64,000 nt of DNA from an uncultured Lachnospiraceae bacterium (GTDB taxonomy: Bacteria > Bacillota > Clostridia > Lachnospirales > Lachnospiraceae), in NCBI GenBank assembly GCA_910584585.1, contig CAJUBP010000003.1, forward strand, positions 59,054 to 123,053. Reading direction: 5' to 3'. Position numbers and translations under genes: made by a program. The notes beneath the pieces are model-generated. The model was not told the DNA's origin and ran no database searches. It worked only from the letters and a program-made list of their open reading frames with translations. Below are positions 25,280-34,788 of this stretch, piece by piece (positions within the stretch are counted from its first letter, which is position 1; each line of letters starts with the position of its first letter).

Positions 25280-25658
25280 GCCACTCTAAATCTCCTCTGT
25301 CTAATGATTTAATTAACAATTCTGCCGTGGCAAGATTTGTCGCCAGCGGAATATTATGGGTATCGCATAAATGGACCACATTATTCACATCCGGTTCATG
25401 GGATTTGGGCGTTAAGGGATCCCGCAAAAAAATCACAAGGTCAATCTGATTGTGTTCAATCTGAGCCCCAAGCTGCTGGGCTCCTCCCAGATGTCCTGCA
25501 AGGTATTTGTGAATTGACAAATTTGTCACTTCCTCGATTAATCTTCCCGTAGTGCCTGTGGCAAACAAATCATTCTTACAGAGAATTCCCCGATAAGCAA
25601 TGCAAAAATTCTGCATCAGTTTTTTCTTTGAATCGTGCGCAATTAATCCTATATTCAT
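25263..25658 (-). CDS. mgsA: Methylglyoxal synthase-family protein with altered active site
   Basis: 131 residues. MGS converts dihydroxyacetone phosphate to methylglyoxal. Family motifs are present: IAHDSKK (His8, Asp9), FATGTTGRL, IFLRDPL (Asp80), SHEPDV (His87, Asp90) and IPLATNLATAE. The normally invariant Asp of GGDQQ (E. coli Asp71, described as catalytic) is Ala60 (HLGGAQQLG), and the preceding SGP is AGH. Phosphate-binding residues look intact, so it may bind phospho-ligands without normal catalysis. ATG 25658 with GGAGG; coupled to rodA, overlapping the carboxypeptidase gene. Confidence 0.8.
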   Translation of the reverse strand: MNIGLIAHDSKKKLMQNFCIAYRGILCKNDLFATGTTGRLIEEVTNLSIHKYLAGHLGGAQQLGAQIEHNQIDLVIFLRDPLTPKSHEPDVNNVVHLCDTHNIPLATNLATAELLIKSLDRGDLEWREMYK

Positions 25659-25659
25659 T

Positions 25660-26784
25660 TTAAAAACCCTCCATTCTGTACTTTTGCGGCTGAAGTCCCA
25701 CATTTAATACAAGTCCTACTCCTATAAAAAGGCTTACCAGCGACGTAAGCCCGTAACTGACAAAGGGCAGCGGCAATCCGGTATTCGGCATCAGTCCGGT
25801 TACCACACAGATATTTACGAAAGTCTGAAATCCAATCCAGACAGCAACCCCGCCGCAAATCAGCCGTCCGGACAAATCCTTCGCCTTTCTTCCAATCAGA
25901 ATACACTCAATCACAATCAGCAAAAGCAGCGCCAGTATCACAGCGCCTCCTACAAATCCCAGTTCTTCTCCTGCAACTGCGAAAATAAAGTCTGTCTGAG
26001 GCTCCGGAATGTAATTGCCGTTTTTCACGGAAAATGCAGTATCATTATTCAGTCCCTTACCCCATAACTGCCCGGAACCGATTGCCATGATAGAATTCTG
26101 CTGCTGATACGCGTCCTTCGCGTATTTTTCCGGCTGCAGCCATGCCATAATTCGCCTCCACTGATAACCGTCGAGAATCTTCTGATTGGGCTGTAAAATC
26201 AAATAAATAAACAAACTTCCCGCAGGCACCAAAACCGCCAGCACGCCTGCTATTATTTTATAACTTAATCCGCTTAAAAACAAGAGTGCAATAAAAATTA
26301 CCGCAACAACAATACTGGTAGACAAATCCGGCTGCTCCTCAATCATAAACCAGGGAATAAAAATCAACATGCCGGAAATTAAAATCACAGGCAGGGTATT
26401 TATTTTTTCCTGATATTTTCCAAAAAACCAGGCAAAAAACAGAATCAGCAGCACCTTGGACAGTTCAGAGGGCTGAAACCGAAATCCGCCCACTTCTATC
26501 CAGCGTCCGGCGCCGTTGGCGTCGCTTCCAAATACATGAAAGGTAATCAGGGAGAGCAGCCCGATATTGAAAATATAAATCAGCCAGTTAAAACGCAGGA
26601 TAAAGGAATAATCAATCAGGGATACCACTGCCATGACAAAAAGCCCCAGCAGCAGGCCAAGCACCTGTTTGCTCTGCACAGATTTCTGCGCGCTTCCAAT
26701 CACGCTGATTCCCAGCATGGTAAGCGCAATCACATAGACAACCAAACGAAAATTGTAATTTTTAATCTGATATTGTTTTAACAT
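25660..26784 (-). CDS. rodA: Rod shape-determining protein RodA (SEDS glycosyltransferase)
   Basis: 374 residues, about ten membrane helices. SEDS peptidoglycan polymerase acting with PBP2 in the elongasome. Motifs: GAGRWIEVGGFRFQPSELSK, the catalytic-type Asp region FMIEEQPDLSTS, QQQNSIMAIGSGQLWGKGL, PEPQTDFIFAVAGEELGFVGG, and PLPFVSYGLTSL. ATG 26784 is preferred over GTG 26790 by spacing from AAGGA. Its partner PBP2 is encoded in the same cluster at 28644. Confidence 0.94.
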   Translation of the reverse strand: MLKQYQIKNYNFRLVVYVIALTMLGISVIGSAQKSVQSKQVLGLLLGLFVMAVVSLIDYSFILRFNWLIYIFNIGLLSLITFHVFGSDANGAGRWIEVGGFRFQPSELSKVLLILFFAWFFGKYQEKINTLPVILISGMLIFIPWFMIEEQPDLSTSIVVAVIFIALLFLSGLSYKIIAGVLAVLVPAGSLFIYLILQPNQKILDGYQWRRIMAWLQPEKYAKDAYQQQNSIMAIGSGQLWGKGLNNDTAFSVKNGNYIPEPQTDFIFAVAGEELGFVGGAVILALLLLIVIECILIGRKAKDLSGRLICGGVAVWIGFQTFVNICVVTGLMPNTGLPLPFVSYGLTSLVSLFIGVGLVLNVGLQPQKYRMEGF

Positions 26785-26832
26785 AATCACTGTTCCTTAT
26801 CACAAATGGTCGGCCCGCCTGTACTGTATGGT

Positions 26833-27114
26833 TTATCGGGAAGCGTTGGGATGTTTCATGTCTTTAATGGGAATATTCGCGTACAATGCAGGCACATTTC
26901 CATTATTTCCCTCAGACTCCGTCTGGGTAATCTGAATATCCAGGCCTTCCGCGTCAATTTCCATATATTTTGAAATAACCTGGATAATATCATTTTTTAT
27001 CATTTCCATCACATCCGGAGAACAGTTTGCCCGGTCGGAAACCAACACTAATTTTAATCGGTCTTTGGCGATGTCCCCGGAGGATTTTCTTTTAAATAAA
27101 TCCATTAAACCCAT
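26833..27114 (-). CDS. minE: Cell division topological specificity factor MinE
   Basis: 93 residues: an N-terminal amphipathic/MinD-contacting helix (MGLMDLFKRKSSGDIAKDRLKLVLVSDRA) and a C-terminal beta dimer domain (IIQVISKYMEIDAEGLDIQI). Stimulates MinD ATPase and drives Min oscillation. AGGAGG, 12 bp after minD. Presence of minE indicates an oscillating Min system rather than the DivIVA/MinJ type. Confidence 0.93.
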   Translation of the reverse strand: MGLMDLFKRKSSGDIAKDRLKLVLVSDRANCSPDVMEMIKNDIIQVISKYMEIDAEGLDIQITQTESEGNNGNVPALYANIPIKDMKHPNASR

Positions 27115-27126
27115 AGCGGCTTCCTC

Positions 27127-27918
27127 CTAATTCTTCTTGAAAATCTCTTTCAGTTTCCCCCATACGCTGGATTTAATTTCCAAATCCAGGAACGGCACCT
27201 CTTCTCCTAATATTCTGTGACAGATATTTTCAAAGGCTTTTCCCGCCAGGCAGTCAGAGCCAACCAAAGGCTCTCCCTGATTGGTGGAAATGACAATCTG
27301 CTCATCATCCGGCACTGCGCCGATGAGATCAATGGCAAGAATGTCTGTCACATCATTGATATTCATCATATCGCCCCGCTTCACCATATCCATACGGAGA
27401 CGGTTGACAATCAATTCCGTCTGCTTCACTTCATGGGCGCCGAGAAGGCCGATGATGCGATCCGCATCTCGGATAGCGGAAACTTCGGGCGTGGTTACCA
27501 CCAGAGCCCGATCCGCCCCTGCAATGGCGTTTTTAAATCCCTGTTCGATTCCGGCCGGGCAGTCCAACAAGATATAGTCAAATTCCTCTCTTAATTCGTC
27601 AATCAATTTAATCATTTGTTCCGGCGATACCGCAGACTTGTCCCTGGTCTGGGCAGAGGGAAGCAGAGAAAGATTAGGATACCGCTTATCCTTAATCAAG
27701 GCCTGCTTCATACGGCAGTTTCCCTCTATCACATCCACCAGATTATACACAATTCTGTTCTCTAATCCCATCACCACATCCAGATTCCGAAGACCGATAT
27801 CGGTATCAATCAGCACAACCTTTTTATTCAGCTGCGCAAGGCCTGTCCCAACATTCGCTGTGGTGGTGGTTTTCCCCACTCCACCTTTTCCTGACGTTAT
27901 AACAATTACTTCACTCAT
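27127..27918 (-). CDS. minD: Septum site-determining ATPase MinD
   Basis: 263 residues. Deviant Walker A GKGGVGKTTTTANVG, switch I DTDIGLRNLD, Walker B LLDCPAGIEQGF, and the C-terminal amphipathic membrane helix (VWGKLKEIFKK). Recruits MinC to the membrane to block FtsZ rings away from midcell. AGGAGG 10 nt before ATG. Confidence 0.96.
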   Translation of the reverse strand: MSEVIVITSGKGGVGKTTTTANVGTGLAQLNKKVVLIDTDIGLRNLDVVMGLENRIVYNLVDVIEGNCRMKQALIKDKRYPNLSLLPSAQTRDKSAVSPEQMIKLIDELREEFDYILLDCPAGIEQGFKNAIAGADRALVVTTPEVSAIRDADRIIGLLGAHEVKQTELIVNRLRMDMVKRGDMMNINDVTDILAIDLIGAVPDDEQIVISTNQGEPLVGSDCLAGKAFENICHRILGEEVPFLDLEIKSSVWGKLKEIFKKN

Positions 27919-27939
27919 CCTACCATATCCTCCTGATTT

Positions 27940-28626
27940 TTATATGCTATTCAAAAGACCCTTTGTAATCGGTTCAATATAAATATTCCCGTCTTTGACA
28001 ATGGCTACCTGAGGTTCCGGGGCCGCCTGCTGCTTTCTGCCCCGCTTCTTTACAGCAAGAGGCGCCTTATCCGCGCTTCTTCCAATGATATCGCCGATTT
28101 TGATCTGGATCGGATCCATGTCAAGGGCTGCCACAAACGCCTGTTCATTGCCGTTTGCCCCCGCATAGGCGTTGCCTTTTAAGGCGCCCAGCACCACAAT
28201 ATTTCCCTTGGAAATCACCTTTGCCCCCGGATTGATGTCTCCTAGGATAATAACGCTGGTTTCACAGTCCAAAACCTGGCCGGAACGGAGGGTTCCCTTG
28301 TAAAACTCTCCGGTTCTTCCTGCCTGCTCCTCTTCAAAACGCTCAATTTTCTGCCGGATCAATTCTTCTTTCAAGGCGTCATTGTCCAAAATGCAGATAA
28401 TATTCACCGAAGTGTTGTCCGTAATGGTTTCCACAATCCGAAATTCCTCTTCCTGGGTCAGTTTCCTGCCCTCAAAAGAAACGGCCATTTTGGCATTCTT
28501 GAAAAATCCTTCCGAATCTTTAAAGCGCTTCAGAATGCAATCCAACAGTTCTTCAAAATCCATGCTGCTGTCCAGTATCAGATTAATGCCGTATTTATTG
28601 CTCTTTAACATGACTGGGTTCGACAA
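27940..28626 (-). CDS. minC: Septum site-determining protein MinC
   Basis: 228 residues: MinC N-terminal domain (SNKYGINLILDSSMDFEELL) and the C-terminal beta-helix (VIILGDINPGAKVISKGNIVVLGALKGNAYAGANGN), which inhibits FtsZ polymerisation. The ATG at 28632 is immediately next to GGAGG, which is too close. The TTG at 28626 has 7-nt spacing and yields the more typical MSNPVMLKSNKYG start, so it is preferred. Confidence 0.92.
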   Translation of the reverse strand: MSNPVMLKSNKYGINLILDSSMDFEELLDCILKRFKDSEGFFKNAKMAVSFEGRKLTQEEEFRIVETITDNTSVNIICILDNDALKEELIRQKIERFEEEQAGRTGEFYKGTLRSGQVLDCETSVIILGDINPGAKVISKGNIVVLGALKGNAYAGANGNEQAFVAALDMDPIQIKIGDIIGRSADKAPLAVKKRGRKQQAAPEPQVAIVKDGNIYIEPITKGLLNSI

Positions 28627-28643
28627 ATTCATCCCTCCAAATT

Positions 28644-31523
28644 CTAATCTGTAAATCCATTGGCAGTGCTCTCAATCTCCTCCGCCTGTCCGTTTAACAG
28701 AGTGCCTTCATCCACAAGTTTAAAGTAATATTTCAAAATATTGCTGGACACTTCCGCTGCATTGGCAGAAGTGTATCCATAGGCAATCCGGGTCGCAATG
28801 GCAATTTCAGGATTGTCAAAAGGCGCGTACCCGATAAACAGCGCATGATTGGCCCGGGTGGTAATCTGCTGCGCCGTACCTGTCTTGCCGGCAACCGCAA
28901 TGGGGAAATCCTTGAAAGATCTGTTGTTTTCCGCCACCATACGCATTCCATTGTGAATTGCGTCCCAGGAAACAGGGGCGACCTCTGTAATCTCCCGGAT
29001 AATTTCCGGTTTGAATTCCTTCACCAGCGTTCCGTCAGAAGTAGTTTCCTTATCCAACAGAGTTAATTTATAAATTTTGCCGCTGCTGGCCACTGCCGTT
29101 AAATATCTGGCAATCTGCGTGGTGGTAAAGTTATGATTGCTCTGTCCAATGGACGAGGTAATCGGATATTCATCCGCAATATGCGGCTCATTCTCCGGTA
29201 TCTCTATTCCTGTTTTCTCATTCAGTCCGAAAAGTTCCGCATATTTCTGTATGGTAGCAATTCCCTTGTTCTCATTATAGGTGCCGCCGACGGAACTCAT
29301 GCGGTATCCCAGTTCATAGAAGAAATAGTTGCAGGAATCCCGGATGGCCTCCGACACATTGATGGAGCCGTGAGTGCTTCCCGGATAAATCCAGCATTTG
29401 GGCGAAGGATTGATTTCCGCAAATTCTCCCTTGGTGGCGATGAGCTCATTGACGCTGACAACGCCTTCCGTCAAAGCAGCCGCCGCGGTTACCGGTTTAA
29501 AAGTAGAACCAGGCGCCGTCTGCTGCTGGGTGGCGTTATTGTACTGGGGAATAGACAAATCACTCTGAAGGCTGGCAAAATATTCCGAATCTACGGAATT
29601 GGCAAGCCGGTTGGTGTCATACCCCGGATAGGTCACGCAGGCCAGAAGCTCCCCGGTCTTGGGGTTAATCATAACGCAGCTTGCGGTACAGGGATCCAAC
29701 GCAAGCTGAGCAGGCGTAATCTGAAGGTTTTTGATCTTATCCTTCATAAAGTTATACGCGCTTAAGCTCCCGCTCTGCAGGGCCGTCAGGTCACCCTCGC
29801 TTTCCTGCAGCACTCCCTGCTCAAACAGCAGCAGGCAAATCTGCGTGCCGGAAATCAGTTCCTGATTGATCATAAATTTATAAATCTTTTTGCTGAATTC
29901 CCGGTCTTTTTTCAATTCTTCGGTAATATAATTTACAAGCGCGTTGTATATTTCTGTGGAATCCGAGTATCTGGATTCTGTGTCAAACTTTGTAATATCA
30001 ATCCAGTCCATAGAAATGGCCCGCCTGAGATATTCGCACAGGCTGACTGTGTCATTCTTCCAGCCTTTGTAAACTTCGTCCTCCGTATCTACCTTGTCAG
30101 ACAGAAAAATTTCATTCTGCTCCAACATGGAAAGAATGTAACTCATATACATCTGCTGCTCTTCGTCCAGTTCTCCGTAAGGGGTGGGCGCACCAGAAGC
30201 AAACTGCTGCTGCAGGCCGCTGATCACCGACTCCTGTTTGCTCAAAAACGCCCCGTATACCTGCTGTTCCACTTCCTTTGCGTCCTTCTCGCTCAAATGG
30301 CTGATATTGATAATATTATTATTAATCAGCGCAAAATAAACGTCGTCAATGGGTATCTTAATGTCAGACGCAGAACCTGTGCTGGGATCGTATTCCTTGA
30401 TATTTTCAATGGTGGCATATAAGATGCCGGCCAGTTCCTGTTCCAGCATCTGGTAAACGGCCTTCTGCAAATCCGCGTCCAGAGACAGATAAACATCTTT
30501 TCCCGAGGAAGCGTCCACCTGCTCTATCATTTCTGTGATCCTTCCCACGCTGTCCGCGTAGAACTTTTCTGTTCCCTTGGTTCCCTGCAGTTCCTGATCC
30601 ATCACCTGCTCAATGCCGGACTTGCCGATGACATCATTCAGGGTGTAAGAATCATTTTCTTTGGAAAGCTCGTCGTATTCTGTCTGGGATATTTTACCGG
30701 TATAACCGATAATATGGGAAAAATACACACTGTCCACATATTTGCGGATGCTGTCTTCTACCACGTCGATTCCCTGCAGGCTCTCAGAATTTTCCTTGAT
30801 TACCGCCACCGTCTCCTCGCTGACGTTCTGGGCAATGGTAGTCAGCACATACCGCTGAAAACTGTTCTGGGAAATAGCATACCGCAGGATCATGATCTTG
30901 TATGCTTCCTCATCTGTATAGAAATCAGGTTCTCCCTCTATCTTATCCTTATATTTCCTGCCCTCCACATAGATGGCAAACTTGTTCTGCAGATATTCCA
31001 TCACCTGCTCCGGCGTGGCAGAACCTTCATTATAGCCTAATTTTTTATTGTATTTCAATTCATCAACTTTGTTATGCCCGTAGACATCAGCCAAAAAGCG
31101 CTTTAATGCCTGGCCGGACACCATAAAATCATAGACTCCGCTTTCATTTTTCTGAATCCCGAAAGTATTGGTAATGGCGTCGCCTTTCTCCTCGATCATG
31201 TGAATCACAGTGTTCAATTCCTGATTCAGCATCTTATTCTTCTGCCGGTTATTCTCATAAATCCCATTATCCTCAATGGTAACAGAATAGGAAAGCTCGT
31301 TATAAGCCAACAGCTTCCCGTTGCGGTCATAAATACTGCCCCTGGTTCCGGAAGTCACTCTTTCCTTCTGTATACGCAGAGTATAATTATCCATATATTC
31401 CTCGCCGTTGATAATCTGCAGCACAAAAATCCGCTGCAGCAGCACGGCAAACAATCCGACCATAACTACGCTGAGAACAAATAATCTGGAACCTATTAAC
31501 TTTTTGATAAAATTCTTGATCAT
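28644..31523 (-). CDS. mrdA: Penicillin-binding protein 2 (elongasome transpeptidase), enlarged
   Basis: 959 residues, versus about 600-700 for many PBP2s. An N-terminal TM helix (about 14-32) is followed by the pedestal (SGTRGSIYDRNGKLLA) and the transpeptidase with STFK (Ser673, Lys676), SCN (730-732) and KTG (880-882). The extra length is mainly a helical, acidic, roughly 250-residue stretch between LDADLQKAVYQMLEQEL and the catalytic domain start at CTASCVMINPKTGELLA. ATG 31523 immediately follows the mreD stop. Works with RodA and MreBCD from the same operon. Confidence 0.93.
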   Translation of the reverse strand: MIKNFIKKLIGSRLFVLSVVMVGLFAVLLQRIFVLQIINGEEYMDNYTLRIQKERVTSGTRGSIYDRNGKLLAYNELSYSVTIEDNGIYENNRQKNKMLNQELNTVIHMIEEKGDAITNTFGIQKNESGVYDFMVSGQALKRFLADVYGHNKVDELKYNKKLGYNEGSATPEQVMEYLQNKFAIYVEGRKYKDKIEGEPDFYTDEEAYKIMILRYAISQNSFQRYVLTTIAQNVSEETVAVIKENSESLQGIDVVEDSIRKYVDSVYFSHIIGYTGKISQTEYDELSKENDSYTLNDVIGKSGIEQVMDQELQGTKGTEKFYADSVGRITEMIEQVDASSGKDVYLSLDADLQKAVYQMLEQELAGILYATIENIKEYDPSTGSASDIKIPIDDVYFALINNNIINISHLSEKDAKEVEQQVYGAFLSKQESVISGLQQQFASGAPTPYGELDEEQQMYMSYILSMLEQNEIFLSDKVDTEDEVYKGWKNDTVSLCEYLRRAISMDWIDITKFDTESRYSDSTEIYNALVNYITEELKKDREFSKKIYKFMINQELISGTQICLLLFEQGVLQESEGDLTALQSGSLSAYNFMKDKIKNLQITPAQLALDPCTASCVMINPKTGELLACVTYPGYDTNRLANSVDSEYFASLQSDLSIPQYNNATQQQTAPGSTFKPVTAAAALTEGVVSVNELIATKGEFAEINPSPKCWIYPGSTHGSINVSEAIRDSCNYFFYELGYRMSSVGGTYNENKGIATIQKYAELFGLNEKTGIEIPENEPHIADEYPITSSIGQSNHNFTTTQIARYLTAVASSGKIYKLTLLDKETTSDGTLVKEFKPEIIREITEVAPVSWDAIHNGMRMVAENNRSFKDFPIAVAGKTGTAQQITTRANHALFIGYAPFDNPEIAIATRIAYGYTSANAAEVSSNILKYYFKLVDEGTLLNGQAEEIESTANGFTD

Positions 31524-31524
31524 C

Positions 31525-32049
31525 TCAAACAAACTTGCTTGCACTCCTTCTCTCAATGTTCTCTAATTTCTGATTGATTCTCAGAATAATGAAATAGAGA
31601 ATAATGGTTACCAGAATCGTATATACCAGTTCCGGCAGGATAATGTGTATCAAATAGTAGTGAAACCGGAACTTTCCCCGCAGGAAAAATAAAAACAGAT
31701 ACACCAGCAGGTTATAAGAAAAATCACTGACTGAAATTAAAATCAGCGGAAGCTTAATATCATCCGGGAAAAACATTTTGCGGAAAAATCCGTTGATGTA
31801 TCCCAGATACGCATAAATCAGGGCGTAAAATCCAATGACGCTGCCAAAGAATATATCCAGCAGAAGCCCGCAGAAAAATCCTGTCCACATCCCTTCTTTT
31901 CTCCCCCGCATAAATCCAAACGCTGCGGTTACCACAATCAGAAGGTTGGGTGAAATGGAGGCGAAAGACAATGTCTGAAATAACGTCGTCTGCAAAAGAA
32001 AACAAACGGTTATGATCACAAACACAGAAAATTTACGTCTCAGCTTCAT
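31525..32049 (-). CDS. mreD: Rod shape-determining protein MreD
   Basis: 174 residues, predicted five to six membrane helices, with the MreD pattern (LLIVVTAAFGFMRGRKEGMWTGFFCGLLLDIFFG, YAYLGYINGFF). Elongasome membrane component of unclear biochemical role. GGAG 7 nt before ATG; placed between mreC and PBP2 as usual. Confidence 0.88.
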   Translation of the reverse strand: MKLRRKFSVFVIITVCFLLQTTLFQTLSFASISPNLLIVVTAAFGFMRGRKEGMWTGFFCGLLLDIFFGSVIGFYALIYAYLGYINGFFRKMFFPDDIKLPLILISVSDFSYNLLVYLFLFFLRGKFRFHYYLIHIILPELVYTILVTIILYFIILRINQKLENIERRSASKFV

Positions 32050-32050
32050 C

Positions 32051-32923
32051 TTATTGCTCCTTTTTCTCTTCCTGAATGGTCTTCTTATCCAGGATCACCA
32101 GCACTTCCTGCAAATGCCGAAAGTCCACCGCCGGCGTAATAGTGCCGGAATAAGTCAGGTTATTGGCGTCCCGTTCAATTTCACTGACATAGCCAATCAG
32201 AATCCCTTCCAGATATTTGTCGCTGATATGGGAAGTTACCATCTGTTCCCCGGACGCCACCGCGTCGTCCTCGCATTTCAAATCGGAAAATTCGATGACC
32301 TGATGCTCATTCATCGAAGCAAGATTGCCATTGATAATACACCGGTCCGCCGTAGAAAGGGACATGCCGCTTACGTTGCTGGCGTCGTCAATAATGGAAC
32401 GCACCTTGGCGTAATTGGGGCCTGTGTCAATGACAATTCCAACCAGTCCGCTTCCCGCGATGACATTCATATCCTTTTCAATCCCATCGTTGCTGCCCTT
32501 GTCAATGGTGAAAATATTGAACCAGTTTCCTCCGTCGCTGCCGGTCACCCGGGCCGCAACCTTCTCATAGCTGGGATATTTCTGATCCAGCTCCATCAGT
32601 TCCCGCAGATTCTCCAGCTCGTACTGCTCTAACTTAATGTTATTCATCTCCTGGGTCAGCCGGTCCACTTCCTCCTGCAGCTCTTTGTTCTCCGCCATCA
32701 CGTCCCGCAGGGATTTCAAATCGTCCGCTTTGGACAAAAACCAGCTTCCAACTGTATTGATTCCCTTCTGCATGGGCACAAACACATAGCCTGCCACCGT
32801 ATTCAACGGTCCTCCTGACAGATTCAGCGTAAAACTTACGAACATGACAATCACGCAGAAAACTGTTAAAAACAACAGCGTATATTTGGTTGGAATCGAA
32901 TGTTTTGTTGATTTACGTCTCAT
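32051..32923 (-). CDS. mreC: Rod shape-determining protein MreC
   Basis: 290 residues: short cytoplasmic tail, TM helix (about 13-33), coiled coil (about 65-105, DDLKSLRDVMAENKELQEEVDRL) and beta-barrel domain (VIAGSGLVGIVIDTGPNYAKVRSIID). Couples MreB to PBP2 in the elongasome. Followed 1 bp later by mreD. Confidence 0.93.
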   Translation of the reverse strand: MRRKSTKHSIPTKYTLLFLTVFCVIVMFVSFTLNLSGGPLNTVAGYVFVPMQKGINTVGSWFLSKADDLKSLRDVMAENKELQEEVDRLTQEMNNIKLEQYELENLRELMELDQKYPSYEKVAARVTGSDGGNWFNIFTIDKGSNDGIEKDMNVIAGSGLVGIVIDTGPNYAKVRSIIDDASNVSGMSLSTADRCIINGNLASMNEHQVIEFSDLKCEDDAVASGEQMVTSHISDKYLEGILIGYVSEIERDANNLTYSGTITPAVDFRHLQEVLVILDKKTIQEEKKEQ

Positions 32924-32937
32924 AAATGATTACACCT

Positions 32938-33957
32938 TTATTTATAGATTCTGCTCTTCATGCTAAACGCCAGCTTCCGGAATTTTTCATCGGAAACAAT
33001 CTTATTCAGTCCTCTGACAGCGCTCTCTTCCGGTAATTCACAGGTATTTACCCGAATATTGGTAATCTGCGTGAACAATTCATCCAGACGTTTGATCTTA
33101 GAAGAACCTCCGGTAATATAGATGCCGGAATGAATAATATCCCGGGCCAGTTCCGGCGGCGTCTTCTCCAGAATCATCTTAATGGAGTTGCAGACGGAAT
33201 TCAGATTGTCTTTGATTGCCTCATAGATTACAGGAGATGAAATTTCCATCTCGATGGGCAGTCCGCTGACCACGTCGCGCCCCACAATCACTGCGCTGGT
33301 TTCCTCTTCTTCCGGCAGCGCGCAGCCAAGGGTTTCCTTTAAATACATAGCAGTCTTCTGGCCGATGACCAGGCCGAAATTGCGCTTTAAATGGTTGATA
33401 ATAGATTCATCAATGCGCTTTCCGCCGAAATGAAGCAAATCGCTTAAGACCAGGCCCCCCAGAGAAATCACAGAAATCTCTGTGGTGTCCGCGCCCATAT
33501 TTACAATCATAAATCCTGTGGGGGAATTCACATCCAAATCCAGACCCACCGCGTCTGCAATAGGCTTCTCGCAGAGCAGCACGCTCTTTGGCTTAAACCG
33601 GCTCTTGTAAAACAAGTCAAAGAACGCCTTTTTCTCCACTTCTGTAATATCTGTAGGCACGGCAACAATGAATTCCGCCCCTTTGATATGATTCTTCACA
33701 TGCTTGTCCAGCACTTCGCCGATCATATTCTGCATATTGTTGTAATCCGCAATCACTCCGTTCACTACCGGAAATGACACTTTAATGGAATCCGGCGCCT
33801 TCTCATACATGGCATACGCGTCATTTCCGAATGCGTAGAGCTGGTTCTTGTTCACAATCGCAATGGTATTCTTCTCATTGATCACTTTACCGGTTCCTTT
33901 GCAAAATACTTTTAAATTGCAGGTACCCAAATCAATTCCATAAACATTTGTTGACAT
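32938..33957 (-). CDS. mreB: MreB/Mbl-type actin homologue, divergent
   Basis: 339-residue actin-fold protein that forms membrane filaments guiding cell-wall synthesis. Phosphate 1 motif GIDLGTCNLKV, adenosine region YITGGSSKI and the C-terminal PEESAVRGLNKI are recognisable. The phosphate 2 segment reads NMGADTTEISVISLGG where standard MreB has DIGGGTTEVAVISLGG, so one acidic residue and two glycines are replaced. Immediately upstream of mreCD; a standard MreB may exist elsewhere in the genome. Confidence 0.87.
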   Translation of the reverse strand: MSTNVYGIDLGTCNLKVFCKGTGKVINEKNTIAIVNKNQLYAFGNDAYAMYEKAPDSIKVSFPVVNGVIADYNNMQNMIGEVLDKHVKNHIKGAEFIVAVPTDITEVEKKAFFDLFYKSRFKPKSVLLCEKPIADAVGLDLDVNSPTGFMIVNMGADTTEISVISLGGLVLSDLLHFGGKRIDESIINHLKRNFGLVIGQKTAMYLKETLGCALPEEEETSAVIVGRDVVSGLPIEMEISSPVIYEAIKDNLNSVCNSIKMILEKTPPELARDIIHSGIYITGGSSKIKRLDELFTQITNIRVNTCELPEESAVRGLNKIVSDEKFRKLAFSMKSRIYK

Positions 33958-33974
33958 AATTTACGTTCCTTTCC

Positions 33975-34667
33975 TCAACCTAAAAGGCCATTTTCTCTAA
34001 AGCTGATATATCTGTTATCGCCGATGATAATATGATCCGCAAGAACAATCTCCAGAAGCTTTCCTCCCTCTTCCACCCGCCTGGTTACGGCGAGATCCGC
34101 TTCGCTGGGCGTCGGATCCCCGCTTGGATGATTGTGGAGCAGCACAATATGGGCCGCCCTGTATTCCATAGCTTTCATAAAAATCTCCCTTGGAGAAACC
34201 AGGGCATTGGTTACCGTGCCCACAGAAATAATTTCTTCTCCCAACAGATTGCTTCTGGCGTCAAACATGGCTGACAACAGATTTTCTTTCGTCTTGTGCC
34301 GAAGAGATTCCATATAATAACCCGCAACGCTGGCCGGTTCATTCAATCTTACGTCCCTCAGCCTGCTGGTTTTGGCAATGCGTTCTGCCAGTTCCGCAAT
34401 GCACTTCAATTGTGCTGCTTTTACCTGTCCGATTCCCGGAATCTCCTTCATTTCCTCTGGCCGCATATTCACCAGGTTCAGAAGATTTTTCTCTCTCCTG
34501 GACAGAAAAAACTGGGCAAGCTGCAGCGCTGTCTGATTCCTTGTGCCTGTTTTTAATATCACTGCCAGCAGCTCTGCGTCCGAAAGGGCCTGAGCGCCGT
34601 AACGCACGCATTTTTCCAACGGCTGTTCCGATTCCGGCATTTCTTTCATTGTAATATGTGTTTTCAT
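33975..34667 (-). CDS. radC: RadC family JAMM/MPN protein
   Basis: 230 residues: N-terminal helix-hairpin-helix (MKEIPGIGQVKAAQLKCIAELAERI) and a C-terminal JAMM metalloprotease-like domain with HNHPSGDPTPSEAD. Despite the name, the DNA-repair role is doubtful and the biochemical function is unknown. Directly upstream of mreB, a common arrangement in Firmicutes. AAGGAAG before the ATG. Confidence 0.92.
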   Translation of the reverse strand: MKTHITMKEMPESEQPLEKCVRYGAQALSDAELLAVILKTGTRNQTALQLAQFFLSRREKNLLNLVNMRPEEMKEIPGIGQVKAAQLKCIAELAERIAKTSRLRDVRLNEPASVAGYYMESLRHKTKENLLSAMFDARSNLLGEEIISVGTVTNALVSPREIFMKAMEYRAAHIVLLHNHPSGDPTPSEADLAVTRRVEEGGKLLEIVLADHIIIGDNRYISFRENGLLG

Positions 34668-34788
34668 AGTCTTCCTTTTCGCTCTCTCAAAGCAAAGGAA
34701 AAAGTTTTACATTTTATTTTAGCACAAATATATGGTTGTGTATACTAATTTATTGTTAAAAATTCATAAACATTGACATAATAATTTG

